A stretch of DNA of 64,000 nt from JAAZGD01 sp964489555 (GTDB lineage Bacteria; Bacillota; Clostridia; Peptostreptococcales; Anaerovoracaceae). Position 1 is the first letter of the stretch, and each line of letters starts with the position of its first letter. Of the stretch, positions 16,541 through 23,998 are shown piece by piece. The notes under the pieces are model-generated. The model had not been told where the DNA came from and did no database searches. It saw nothing but the letters and a program-made list of their open reading frames with translations. The translations under genes and the position numbers were made by a program. The DNA lies in contig CAZAZF010000005.1 of assembly GCA_964489555.1 (NCBI GenBank), positions 47,932 to 111,931 on the forward strand, in the 5' to 3' direction.

Positions 16541-16918
16541 ATGATCATACAAGAAGCTGCAGAAATGTACTTAGAAACCATATACGGTCTTTCCTTGGAG
16601 TTGGAAAAAGTCCGCTCTATTGATGTGGCAAAAAAAATGGGCTATTCCAAGCCAACCGTCAGTGTAATGATGAAAGACTTTCGGGAAAACGGCTACATCG
16701 AAATGGATGAGAAAGGCCATATTACTTTGACGAAAAAGGGCCTGGAAGTGGCCAGAACTATGTATCAACGCCACTATATCATCGCCGAAATCTTAATGGA
16801 AATGGGGGTAGATAAAAAGACCGCTTATGAAGACTCGTGTAAAATCGAGCACGACCTAAGCGATCAAACATTTCGATGCATTTGCAACTACTTTCAGAAA
16901 CACCCTTCAAAAGGCTGA
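16541..16918 (+). CDS. DtxR/IdeR-type iron-dependent repressor (short form)
   Basis: A 125-residue metalloregulator: N-terminal winged helix (helix-turn-helix around MGYSKPTVSVMMKDF) and dimerisation/metal domain, without the C-terminal SH3 domain of DtxR. Metal-site residues are informative: Met9 in AEMYLETIY, then Cys100, Glu103 and His104 in CKIEH. This follows the iron-type DtxR pattern (Met10, Cys102, Glu105, His106) and not the manganese-type MntR, which has Asp at the first position. It is divergent from the feo operon and its likely targets are the two boxes between them. AAAGGA precedes ATG 16541. The last 25 bases overlap the 3' end of nagA on the other strand. Confidence 0.9.
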   Translation: MIIQEAAEMYLETIYGLSLELEKVRSIDVAKKMGYSKPTVSVMMKDFRENGYIEMDEKGHITLTKKGLEVARTMYQRHYIIAEILMEMGVDKKTAYEDSCKIEHDLSDQTFRCICNYFQKHPSKG

Positions 16919-18087
16919 GGTTCTTTTCCGTCTACCATTACCAAGACCGGTTCCCACTTCGGATCCAGTATCACCAGATCCGCTTTTTTCCCTTCTGAAA
17001 TAGACCCGTATTCCTTGTGAACTCCCAGAACCCGAGCCGGGTTCAGCGTGGCGGCTTGAAGGGCCCACTCCATTGGGATTCCAAACTCCACCGCATTCTT
17101 AACACAACGAAGAAGAACGGTGTTGCTTCCCGCTAATGTACCATCCTCCAACTTGGCGATACCGTCTCTAAGATAGATACGGCGATGTCCACAGAGGTAC
17201 CCGCCCTCCGGTTCATACCCATGGGGACAACCCATAGGAGACAAGCCATCGCTGACCAAAACCACCCGGTCCCTCCCCAGAAGTTTAAAGGTGAGGCGCA
17301 CAGCGGCTTCGTGAACATGTACCCCATCACAAATCAATTCGCAAGTCACTTCTTCTCTTTCACTGACCGCGCCCAAAAGCCCGGGGGCACGATGCATGAA
17401 AGGCAGCATGCCATTATAAAGGTGGGTCACATGGCGGGCTCCCGCAGAAATGGCTTCTTTTACTTGTTGGTAATTGGCAACGGTATGACCTAGGGAAACC
17501 ACGGGACCCTTTTTTCCCAAGGAGCTGATTTCTCGTATAAAGTCAAGACCTCCCGGCAACTCCGGCGCCATGCTGATCAACCGAATGGCTCCCCCGGAAG
17601 CCTCTAAAATCTGTTTAAACTGAGCAAAATTAGGAGAAGACAAGTAATTTTCATCCTGGGCCCCTCTTTTTTCAAAAGAGAAATAAGGTCCTTCCATATG
17701 AATCCCCAGCAATCTGGCGTGAGAAACCGAGTTCTGCCGGCCTCTCAGCATCAGTTGTCGGGTCATGGCATAGGTGGCTTCCAGTTCTTCTACTGGAAGT
17801 GCCATGGAGGTGGCCAAAAATCCAGTGGTCCCCACAGAGCTTAAGTATCGGGCCATTTTTTCCACTCCATCCTGGTCCGTATTGGAATAGTCCTCGCCTC
17901 CAGCTCCATGGATGTGAATGTCAATCAGCCCTGGAATCATACAAAGACCGGTGAGATCCCGAATTTTTTCCTCCGGCTTGGGTTTCAGCTCTGCTGCCAG
18001 TTCCTCGATTCGGTTCCCTTCAATCCGCACATCTTGCCTTCGAAACTGAAAATCATCACACAGTACCAGTCCGTTTTGTAAGAGCAT
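16894..18087 (-). CDS. nagA: N-acetylglucosamine-6-phosphate deacetylase
   Basis: Removes the acetyl group from GlcNAc-6-phosphate, giving GlcN-6-phosphate for NagB. A 397-residue amidohydrolase-superfamily enzyme with the metal motif PGLIDIHIHGAGG near residue 55, the Glu ligand in HMEGPYF, His of LGHTVANY and HVTHLYNGM, and the catalytic Asp in LVSDGLSPMG. AGGAGGG precedes ATG 18087. It is the last gene of the amino-sugar cluster, 51 bases after nagB. Confidence 0.95.
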   Translation of the reverse strand: MLLQNGLVLCDDFQFRRQDVRIEGNRIEELAAELKPKPEEKIRDLTGLCMIPGLIDIHIHGAGGEDYSNTDQDGVEKMARYLSSVGTTGFLATSMALPVEELEATYAMTRQLMLRGRQNSVSHARLLGIHMEGPYFSFEKRGAQDENYLSSPNFAQFKQILEASGGAIRLISMAPELPGGLDFIREISSLGKKGPVVSLGHTVANYQQVKEAISAGARHVTHLYNGMLPFMHRAPGLLGAVSEREEVTCELICDGVHVHEAAVRLTFKLLGRDRVVLVSDGLSPMGCPHGYEPEGGYLCGHRRIYLRDGIAKLEDGTLAGSNTVLLRCVKNAVEFGIPMEWALQAATLNPARVLGVHKEYGSISEGKKADLVILDPKWEPVLVMVDGKEPQPFEGCF

Positions 18088-18138
18088 GTGAGAATCCCTC
18101 CTTTGTTTCTTTAAAAGCTACTGCTGTTTCTTCAAGAG

Positions 18139-18864
18139 CTACAGCAACTTTAACGCTTCTTCATCGGCCACCACTGTCAGATTGGGATGCATCTGCAAAA
18201 TGGACCCAGGTACGGATGGGGTCACCGGACCTGTCAGCACCTGTTTCAATATCTCTGCTTTGTATTCTCCACTGACGCACAGTAAGATTCTTTTGGCCTG
18301 CATTATGGACCGGATACCCAGGGTGATGGCCTGGTCCGGCACCTGCCTCTGATGTTGAAAAAACCGGGCATTGTAGTATCGGGTGCTTTCCTTTAACGAC
18401 ACCACATGGGTGCTTTGCTCAAAAGCAGAATTGGGTTCATTGAAACCAATATGGCCATTCCTTCCCAATCCCAGCAATTGCATGTCGATTCCTCCCAAGG
18501 ATTGAATCAATTCATCATATCTTTGACATTCTGCTTCCAAGTCCTCTGCCAGGCCGGACGGGATATGGGTATTTTCCTTGCGTATGTTCACTTTATTAAA
18601 AAAATTTTGGTCCATGTAGTAGCGGTATCCTTCCGAATCTTCCGGGCCCAAACCCACATATTCATCCAGGTTCACGGTGCGAACATAGGAAAAGTCGATG
18701 TCTCCCTTTTCATACCAATGAACCAAGGTAGAGTAAATGCCCAAAACCGTTTCTCCCGTGGCCAACCCCAACACCGCATTTCCCTTCAGAATCACTTGGG
18801 CAGACAATACATTGGCTGCCTTGCGGCTCATGTCCTCATAGTCTTTGGCTCCAATGATTTTCAT
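18139..18864 (-). CDS. nagB: Glucosamine-6-phosphate deaminase
   Basis: Converts GlcN-6-phosphate to fructose-6-phosphate and ammonia. 241 residues, the size of the non-allosteric Firmicute form. Visible motifs: phosphate loop LATGETVLG, NLDEYVGL with the catalytic Asp, and GRNGHIGFNEP with the ring-opening His and partner Glu. The phosphate loop has E-T-V where S-T-P is common, a small deviation. It lies directly downstream of the kinase gene. Confidence 0.93.
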   Translation of the reverse strand: MKIIGAKDYEDMSRKAANVLSAQVILKGNAVLGLATGETVLGIYSTLVHWYEKGDIDFSYVRTVNLDEYVGLGPEDSEGYRYYMDQNFFNKVNIRKENTHIPSGLAEDLEAECQRYDELIQSLGGIDMQLLGLGRNGHIGFNEPNSAFEQSTHVVSLKESTRYYNARFFQHQRQVPDQAITLGIRSIMQAKRILLCVSGEYKAEILKQVLTGPVTPSVPGSILQMHPNLTVVADEEALKLL

Positions 18865-18897
18865 GAATGGTCTTCTCCCTTCTTCCCCAATAACCCC

Positions 18898-20004
18898 CTA
18901 GCATTTTCCATGAATGGCCAGCAATTCCTCCCACCTGGTTTCCAAATCCTTGGCAATCTTGAATTGGGTGCGCGCCCGGTCCAGGTTCTGGGACGGTCGA
19001 TGAATCCGAAAATAGATGTCTCCGTCGATATAATCCATCAGGAATCTCATTCCGCATTCCAGTGTAATCACCTTGGCCCCCAGGGGCAGTAGCTCCTTTT
19101 CCAAGGAAGTCAATATGGCGCCAGCTTCCTCCAAATATCCCCGACAATAGGCTTCATATAATTCTATCCGCATCTCCACCTTGGTTTGGTCTGGTTCATC
19201 CTCCGTGGAGGAGTTGGTGCCAAAGCGAATGGCATCTCCGAAATCGTAAAGAGACAGCCCCGGCATTACCGTATCCAAATCGGTGGCGCACATTCCCTTT
19301 CCGGTGATTCGGTTCATTAAAACATTGTTTAGCTTGGTATCGTTATGGGTGACCCGCAACGGCAATTTTTCCTCTTCTAACAAGTTCACCAGGGTCTCCA
19401 TTTCCTCTTGGTGGCTTTGAATCCAGTGGATTTCTGCTTCTACCTGGTTTCTCCGTCCGCTTCGGTTTTCCTCCACCGCTTGATAAAATGCCTTCAGCCT
19501 CACCTTGGTGTTGTGAAAATCCGGAATGGTGTCCCACAAAGTGTTCATGGGATAGTCGTCTAAGTGCCGTTGGAACCGTCCGAAAACCAGCCCCGCCTGA
19601 TACAAGTCCTCCGGTCCCCGGGCCACTTCAAAGGCTTCTCCGTTGTCAATGTAATGGTAGGCTCTCCAATATTCCCCATCCCCATCCTGGTAATAGTCCT
19701 GGCCATCCGGCCGGGAAACCAACTGCAGTGTCTCCCGAAAAACATCTCCTCCCCCTTGTCGAATTTTTTCCCGCAAATGAGAAGTAACGCCTCGAATATT
19801 TTCCATTACCTTCCAGGGCTCTTTGAATACATAGGAATTAATCCGCTGAAAAATCAGCGCCTGTTCCTCCCCCTGTCCCGGCCACTTCACCAAATAGGTT
19901 TCATTGATGTGACCGTTTCCGAAGGGTGTGGCCCAGGCCTGTATCCAGGGGATTCCATATGCCTCCAAAATGGGTTGCAACTTTTTGTCCTTCTTTATCT
20001 CCAT
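18898..20004 (-). CDS. nahK: N-acetylhexosamine 1-kinase (NahK-like)
   Basis: Anomeric kinase of the aminoglycoside-phosphotransferase fold that makes GlcNAc-1-phosphate or GalNAc-1-phosphate. The resemblance to bifidobacterial NahK is strong from memory: the opening GNGHINETYLV, the catalytic loop LRVTHNDTKLNNVLM, the metal loop DLDTVMPG followed by LYDFGDAIRFG, and ECGMRFLMDYIDGDIYF near the end. I start at ATG 20004, which overlaps the nucleotidyltransferase stop by 10 bases and gives 368 residues (NahK about 359); the 56 codons upstream read through the neighbouring gene. No lacto-N-biose phosphorylase gene is present, so the substrate is probably free HexNAc. Confidence 0.88.
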   Translation of the reverse strand: MEIKKDKKLQPILEAYGIPWIQAWATPFGNGHINETYLVKWPGQGEEQALIFQRINSYVFKEPWKVMENIRGVTSHLREKIRQGGGDVFRETLQLVSRPDGQDYYQDGDGEYWRAYHYIDNGEAFEVARGPEDLYQAGLVFGRFQRHLDDYPMNTLWDTIPDFHNTKVRLKAFYQAVEENRSGRRNQVEAEIHWIQSHQEEMETLVNLLEEEKLPLRVTHNDTKLNNVLMNRITGKGMCATDLDTVMPGLSLYDFGDAIRFGTNSSTEDEPDQTKVEMRIELYEAYCRGYLEEAGAILTSLEKELLPLGAKVITLECGMRFLMDYIDGDIYFRIHRPSQNLDRARTQFKIAKDLETRWEELLAIHGKC

Positions 20005-20918
20005 AGTTTTTCCGGATACAAGCCTTGATCCTTCAACCGCGCCATGGCACTCATTACCGTTTCCCGATCTTCCTGGTAGGTTACTCCGTACCACTGGTCC
20101 ATACTGGTAAGTACCTCTACCGTAGCTTTCCCATCCGTCAACAACTGATCCACCGTGGTGGGAAGCAGCCATTCACATCTCAAGGGATTCTTAGGAAGAT
20201 TCTCTTCCAGGAACTGGGGAAAGCTCTGATTCAGTTCCTCCATAAAACTGGGGGTAAACAACCAAAAGTTCATAGAGACCGTGGTGTCCAACGGGATCTC
20301 TTCGGTTTCTTGTTCCTCCTCATAGGTGAAAACTACCTTCTCTCCCAACCATCGAATGTCTTTCCGTTCGGTAATATGGATCAAATGGCCTTGCTGATCC
20401 ACCTGACACACGCCTCGTGTAACAGAGCCCTTGTCCGACAAGGTTTTTTGCACCTTGTACCCCACCATTCCATACCGGTAAAGATGATCGTCCTCCGCCC
20501 TCAACAAATATTCATAGGCCGTTTGAAAAGCTCCAGGCCCATAATAATCATCGGAATTAATCACACAGAAGGGGCCCTCCACCACATCCTTTGCTGCCAA
20601 CACGGCATGGCTAGTTCCCCAAGGCTTTTCCCGCTCAAGGGGAAGAATGTATCCCTCCGGTAAATCATCCAGCTCCTGGAAAGCATAGGCCACATCGATA
20701 TGGCGGTCCGAACGACCTTCTACCAACTTGATGAAATCCTCTTGGATTTCCCTTTTAATAATAAAAACGACTTTCTTGAATCCCGCCATTACGGCATCAT
20801 ACAAAGAAAAGTCTAAAATAATTTCACCTTCTTCTGTAATGGGGTCCATTTGCTTTAAGCCCCCGTATCGGCTACCCATTCCTGCCGCCATAATCACTAA
20901 TGTTGGTTCCTTTGTCAT
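19995..20918 (-). CDS. Sugar-1-phosphate nucleotidyltransferase
   Basis: A 307-residue NDP-sugar pyrophosphorylase-type enzyme with the N-terminal signature LVIMAAGMGSRYGGLKQ and the metal-binding Asp pair in FCVINSDDYYG. The overlap with the kinase gene suggests that the two work in sequence: HexNAc to HexNAc-1-phosphate to UDP-HexNAc. The specific sugar and nucleotide are inferred. AAGGAGGAAACA precedes ATG 20918. Confidence 0.85.
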   Translation of the reverse strand: MTKEPTLVIMAAGMGSRYGGLKQMDPITEEGEIILDFSLYDAVMAGFKKVVFIIKREIQEDFIKLVEGRSDRHIDVAYAFQELDDLPEGYILPLEREKPWGTSHAVLAAKDVVEGPFCVINSDDYYGPGAFQTAYEYLLRAEDDHLYRYGMVGYKVQKTLSDKGSVTRGVCQVDQQGHLIHITERKDIRWLGEKVVFTYEEEQETEEIPLDTTVSMNFWLFTPSFMEELNQSFPQFLEENLPKNPLRCEWLLPTTVDQLLTDGKATVEVLTSMDQWYGVTYQEDRETVMSAMARLKDQGLYPEKLWR

Positions 20919-20969
20919 TGTTTCCTCCTTCGCGATTCTTTCCTTGGGATTTCAGACCACCGGAGTTGC

Positions 20970-21701
20970 TTATTGGGAAGAAAGCCCTCCCCTCACCGTG
21001 TTTTCAATCTGATCATCCAGCTGCTTAATCTGGCTACGCGTCAACTCTTTGGTTTCCACCGGGGGGTGTATCACAAACCGAATGGTGGCTCCATTGGTTA
21101 ACACGCCGGTTTCTTCAAACACCTTATAGCTACCGTCTATGGTAAAAGGCACAATGAGCACCTCCGGCTTAGTAGCCAAACGAAGAGATCCTTTGCGAAA
21201 GGACCTCATTTCCCTTTTTCGGCTTCGGGTCCCTTCGGGGAAAATCACCAAAGAAAAACCCTGTTCCAAAAGCTGAATTCCCTCTTGAATGGCTTTCAGC
21301 GAAGCTCGGCTGTCTTCTCTTTTTATAAAAACGCTGCGAATGTTTTCAATCCATCTCCCATAAAACGGAATTCTGGACAAGCTGGACTTGGCTACAAATC
21401 CGGTCTGGAATCCATCCAACACATAGAGGCACACTATGATATCCGCATAGCCCTGATGGTTTCCCACAAAAACCACCGGTCCCTTTTCCGGAAGATTTTC
21501 TTTTCCCTCCACTTGAATGTTCATTTCAAATGTTTCCACCATGCGTCCGCTCCATCTTTTAGAGCAAGCCAATATGGCCCGACGCTCTCCCTCAAGGTCT
21601 CCCTTTTTTCTTTTTTCAAGTATTTCTTTTTCGTAAGGAGTAAGCTCCTCCAACACCCGCTTTAATTTGTAAAAAGGACCTATATTCTTAATAATTTTCA
21701 T
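20970..21701 (-). CDS. plsC: 1-acylglycerol-3-phosphate O-acyltransferase
   Basis: Acylates lysophosphatidic acid to phosphatidic acid at the inner face of the membrane. A 243-residue PlsC-family protein with the catalytic box NHQGYAD (H-x4-D), the glycerol-phosphate pocket FPEGTRSR and the later VPFTIDGSY. The second residue of the H-x4-D box region is Gly where Ser is common. It starts 21 bases after trpS in the same direction; the ribosome site is G-rich but weak. Confidence 0.9.
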   Translation of the reverse strand: MKIIKNIGPFYKLKRVLEELTPYEKEILEKRKKGDLEGERRAILACSKRWSGRMVETFEMNIQVEGKENLPEKGPVVFVGNHQGYADIIVCLYVLDGFQTGFVAKSSLSRIPFYGRWIENIRSVFIKREDSRASLKAIQEGIQLLEQGFSLVIFPEGTRSRKREMRSFRKGSLRLATKPEVLIVPFTIDGSYKVFEETGVLTNGATIRFVIHPPVETKELTRSQIKQLDDQIENTVRGGLSSQ

Positions 21702-21721
21702 GGTTCTAATAACCCCACCCT

Positions 21722-22702
21722 TTATCGAGAGCCCAGCCCAAAATTTTCTCGAACCCGTTTCATGGTATTTTCCGCCACTTCATTGGCCCTTTGAGCCCCA
21801 TCCAATAGATAATCCAACAATTCCTGAGAATGGCGAATGGATTCGTACCGCTCCCGGATGGGCCGCAGGGAATCAATGGTCAACTCCACCAATTCTTTTT
21901 TAAAGTCCCCATATCCCCGGCCGTCATACAACTTTTCCACCTGAGAGATGGTTTTGCCAGAAAACACACTATAGATGGTCATCAAATTGCTGATTCCCGG
22001 TTTGTTCTTGACATCATAATGGACTCTTCCTTCCGAATCCGTGGTGGCTTTCATGATGGCTTTCTTGATTTTTCCTTCTTCGTCTAAAAGAGAAATTCGA
22101 CTGAGGGGATTTTCTGCCGATTTGCTCATCTTGGAGGTTGGGTCATCCAAAGACATGATTCGCGCCCCTTCTCGAAGGAACCGCCCGTCCGGCACCACAA
22201 AAGTATCCGGAAATCGATTGTTTACCCGAATAGCGATGTCTCGGGTGATTTCAATGTGCTGCTTTTGATCGTTGCCTACCGGAACCATATCCGTATCATA
22301 TAGAAGTATGTCTGCGGCCATTAGAATGGGGTAGGTGAATAGTCCCGCCGGAGCAGATTCTTTTCCTTTGCTTTTATCTTTAAATTGGGTCATACGAGAC
22401 AATTCCCCCGTATAGGCATTGCACATTAGAATCCACGCCAGCTCCGAATGGGCTGCCACTTCTGATTGAACAAAGATAGTTTGCTTCTTGGGATCAATTC
22501 CAACAGCCACATACAGGGCGGCTACATCCAGGATATGGGACTTCAGTTCCTGGGGGTCGTGGGGCAAAGTAATGGCATGAAGGTCCACTACGCAATAAAC
22601 GCACTGATTTCCCTCTTGCAAATCGACAAACTGCTTAAGGGCTCCCAAATAATTGCCAATATGTATGTTGCCTGTGGGTTGAACCCCGGAAAAGATCCTC
22701 AT
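21722..22702 (-). CDS. trpS: Tryptophanyl-tRNA synthetase
   Basis: Charges tRNA-Trp. A 326-residue class-I synthetase with the HIGH-type motif GNIHIGNYLGAL and the KMSKS motif SKMSKSAENP. ATG 22702 is preceded by AAAAGGAG and gives the usual bacterial length; an upstream in-frame ATG would only add 11 unrelated residues. The leader is short (29 bases from the sigma gene), so there is no room for a T-box riboswitch. Confidence 0.96.
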   Translation of the reverse strand: MRIFSGVQPTGNIHIGNYLGALKQFVDLQEGNQCVYCVVDLHAITLPHDPQELKSHILDVAALYVAVGIDPKKQTIFVQSEVAAHSELAWILMCNAYTGELSRMTQFKDKSKGKESAPAGLFTYPILMAADILLYDTDMVPVGNDQKQHIEITRDIAIRVNNRFPDTFVVPDGRFLREGARIMSLDDPTSKMSKSAENPLSRISLLDEEGKIKKAIMKATTDSEGRVHYDVKNKPGISNLMTIYSVFSGKTISQVEKLYDGRGYGDFKKELVELTIDSLRPIRERYESIRHSQELLDYLLDGAQRANEVAENTMKRVRENFGLGSR

Positions 22703-22731
22703 AAATTTTTTCTCCTTTTGGTAGTGTGTCC

Positions 22732-23469
22732 TCAATCTCGATGAATTTCATGCAAAAACTTATCTTTTATGCTTTTCTCCACTCGCGACACGGTCATTTG
22801 GGAAATACCCAAGGTGTTTCCCACATCTGCCTGGGTCCTATTCTCAATGAACCTCATTCTAAAAATCTTTTTATCTTGTTCTTTTAAGGAAGAAAGAACA
22901 GTACGAACAATCTCCGCATATTCAATGTTCCCGTAAGCTTGTTCTTCCCGGCCTGTGTAACGCTCCAGGACGGGTCCTTCTCCGTCTTCTCCCGATTCTT
23001 CAAAAGTCTGGTCCAAGGACATAGGGGCGTAGGCTTGGCTGCTTTCCATGGCTTCCAAAATCATGGTATCGGACACCTCCAGTCTTTCGGCAATTTCACT
23101 GACAGAAGGACTCCTGCCCAATTCTTGAGACAAGTCATCACGCACTCCAGGAATTTGACCTGCCAGGCTTTTCAGTCTTCGAGGCACTTTTATGGCCCAT
23201 TCCTTGTCGCGAAAATATTTCTTTATTTCTCCCAGAATTGTAGGCGTAGCAAAACTGGAGAAGGCAAACCCTTTCTCAGGGTCGTACCGCTCCACAGCCG
23301 AGATCAGCGCCAGGGCTCCCACTTGATATAAATCGTCGTAGCCCACACCTTTTCCCAAATATTTTTTTATGAGTACGTCCACCATGTACAGATATTCTTC
23401 CACCAGCTGATTGCGTGTCTCAATGTCGCCAGTGTCTCTGTACTTTTTAAATAGTTCGGTTTTTTCCAT
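22732..23469 (-). CDS. RNA polymerase sigma-70 factor, SigB/SigF/SigG family
   Basis: A 245-residue alternative sigma factor. Region 2 is seen as GVGYDDLYQVGALALISAVERYD, with FAFSSFATPTILGEIKKYFRD (2.3-2.4); region 3 follows (RSPSVSEIAERLEVS); region 4 ends with the helix-turn-helix TQADVGNTLGISQMTVSRVEK. Start set at ATG 23469 with AGGA 7 bases upstream; a GTG two codons earlier is too close to that site. It follows an RsbW-like gene by 84 bases, the normal partner-switching arrangement, so it probably controls a stress or developmental regulon. Which subfamily it belongs to is not certain. Confidence 0.9.
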   Translation of the reverse strand: MEKTELFKKYRDTGDIETRNQLVEEYLYMVDVLIKKYLGKGVGYDDLYQVGALALISAVERYDPEKGFAFSSFATPTILGEIKKYFRDKEWAIKVPRRLKSLAGQIPGVRDDLSQELGRSPSVSEIAERLEVSDTMILEAMESSQAYAPMSLDQTFEESGEDGEGPVLERYTGREEQAYGNIEYAEIVRTVLSSLKEQDKKIFRMRFIENRTQADVGNTLGISQMTVSRVEKSIKDKFLHEIHRD

Positions 23470-23553
23470 CAACACTTCCTATTGGGTGGTTCTAGCTATC
23501 TATTGATTATAATTATACGACATTCTTTTGTTTTCGGCAAAGGCTTTGCCGCG

Positions 23554-23964
23554 TTACAAGACTTTCTTTTTTTCCATCACCAGAATTTTCCCCCCGTTGG
23601 GTTGGTCGGAAAGTTCGACTTTATCCATCAAGGAGCTCAATATAAACATGGCCAAATCCCCATCCTCCGGACAGTGTCCGCACCGCGGACACTCCCCCTT
23701 TTCGATGGTAAATTCTCCATTGTTGTCGGACATACTAATGTGAAGAACGTTTTCCTCCATTCCCACCAAGACCAGAAACCGGCAAGCCAACCGATCGTGT
23801 CCATGACAACATATGATTTTACATGCCTCGGATATGGCCACACAGATGTCCTCCACTTCCAACAAAGAAAACCCGGAAGAGTTGGCATAGGAAGCCACCG
23901 CCAAGCGCACTGCCGAAACGCTGTCTTTGCTTCCCGGCAGGGAAAATCTTAATTTATTGGGCAT
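23554..23964 (-). CDS. RsbW/SpoIIAB-like anti-sigma factor with degenerate ATP site and cysteine cluster
   Basis: A 136-residue GHKL-fold protein (HATPase type). The family skeleton is clear: EDICVAISEAC in the N-box helix, SDNNGEF for the D-N-G loop and LAMFILSSLMDKVEL for the lid helix. Key ATP residues are changed: the Mg-binding Asn of the N-box is Ile50, and the G-x-G lid glycines read DLA at 103-105. There are eight cysteines: 41, 48, 52, 53, 61 and a CPRCGHC cluster at 92-98. It may have traded kinase activity for metal or redox sensing. AAAAAAGGAG precedes ATG 23964. Neighbours are gyrA upstream and the sigma gene downstream. Confidence 0.8.
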   Translation of the reverse strand: MPNKLRFSLPGSKDSVSAVRLAVASYANSSGFSLLEVEDICVAISEACKIICCHGHDRLACRFLVLVGMEENVLHISMSDNNGEFTIEKGECPRCGHCPEDGDLAMFILSSLMDKVELSDQPNGGKILVMEKKKVL

Positions 23965-23998
23965 TTTGAACTCCTTTTTTCTTGATTTGATTCCTGGA

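Noticed and set aside
18139..18864. NagB called inactive because of Asn in GRNGHIGFNE
   Set aside because: Asn at that position is usual for Firmicute NagB; the His and Glu of the motif and the DEYVG Asp are present.
22703..22731. T-box riboswitch for trpS
   Set aside because: Only 29 bases separate trpS from the upstream gene, with no T-box sequence or antiterminator.
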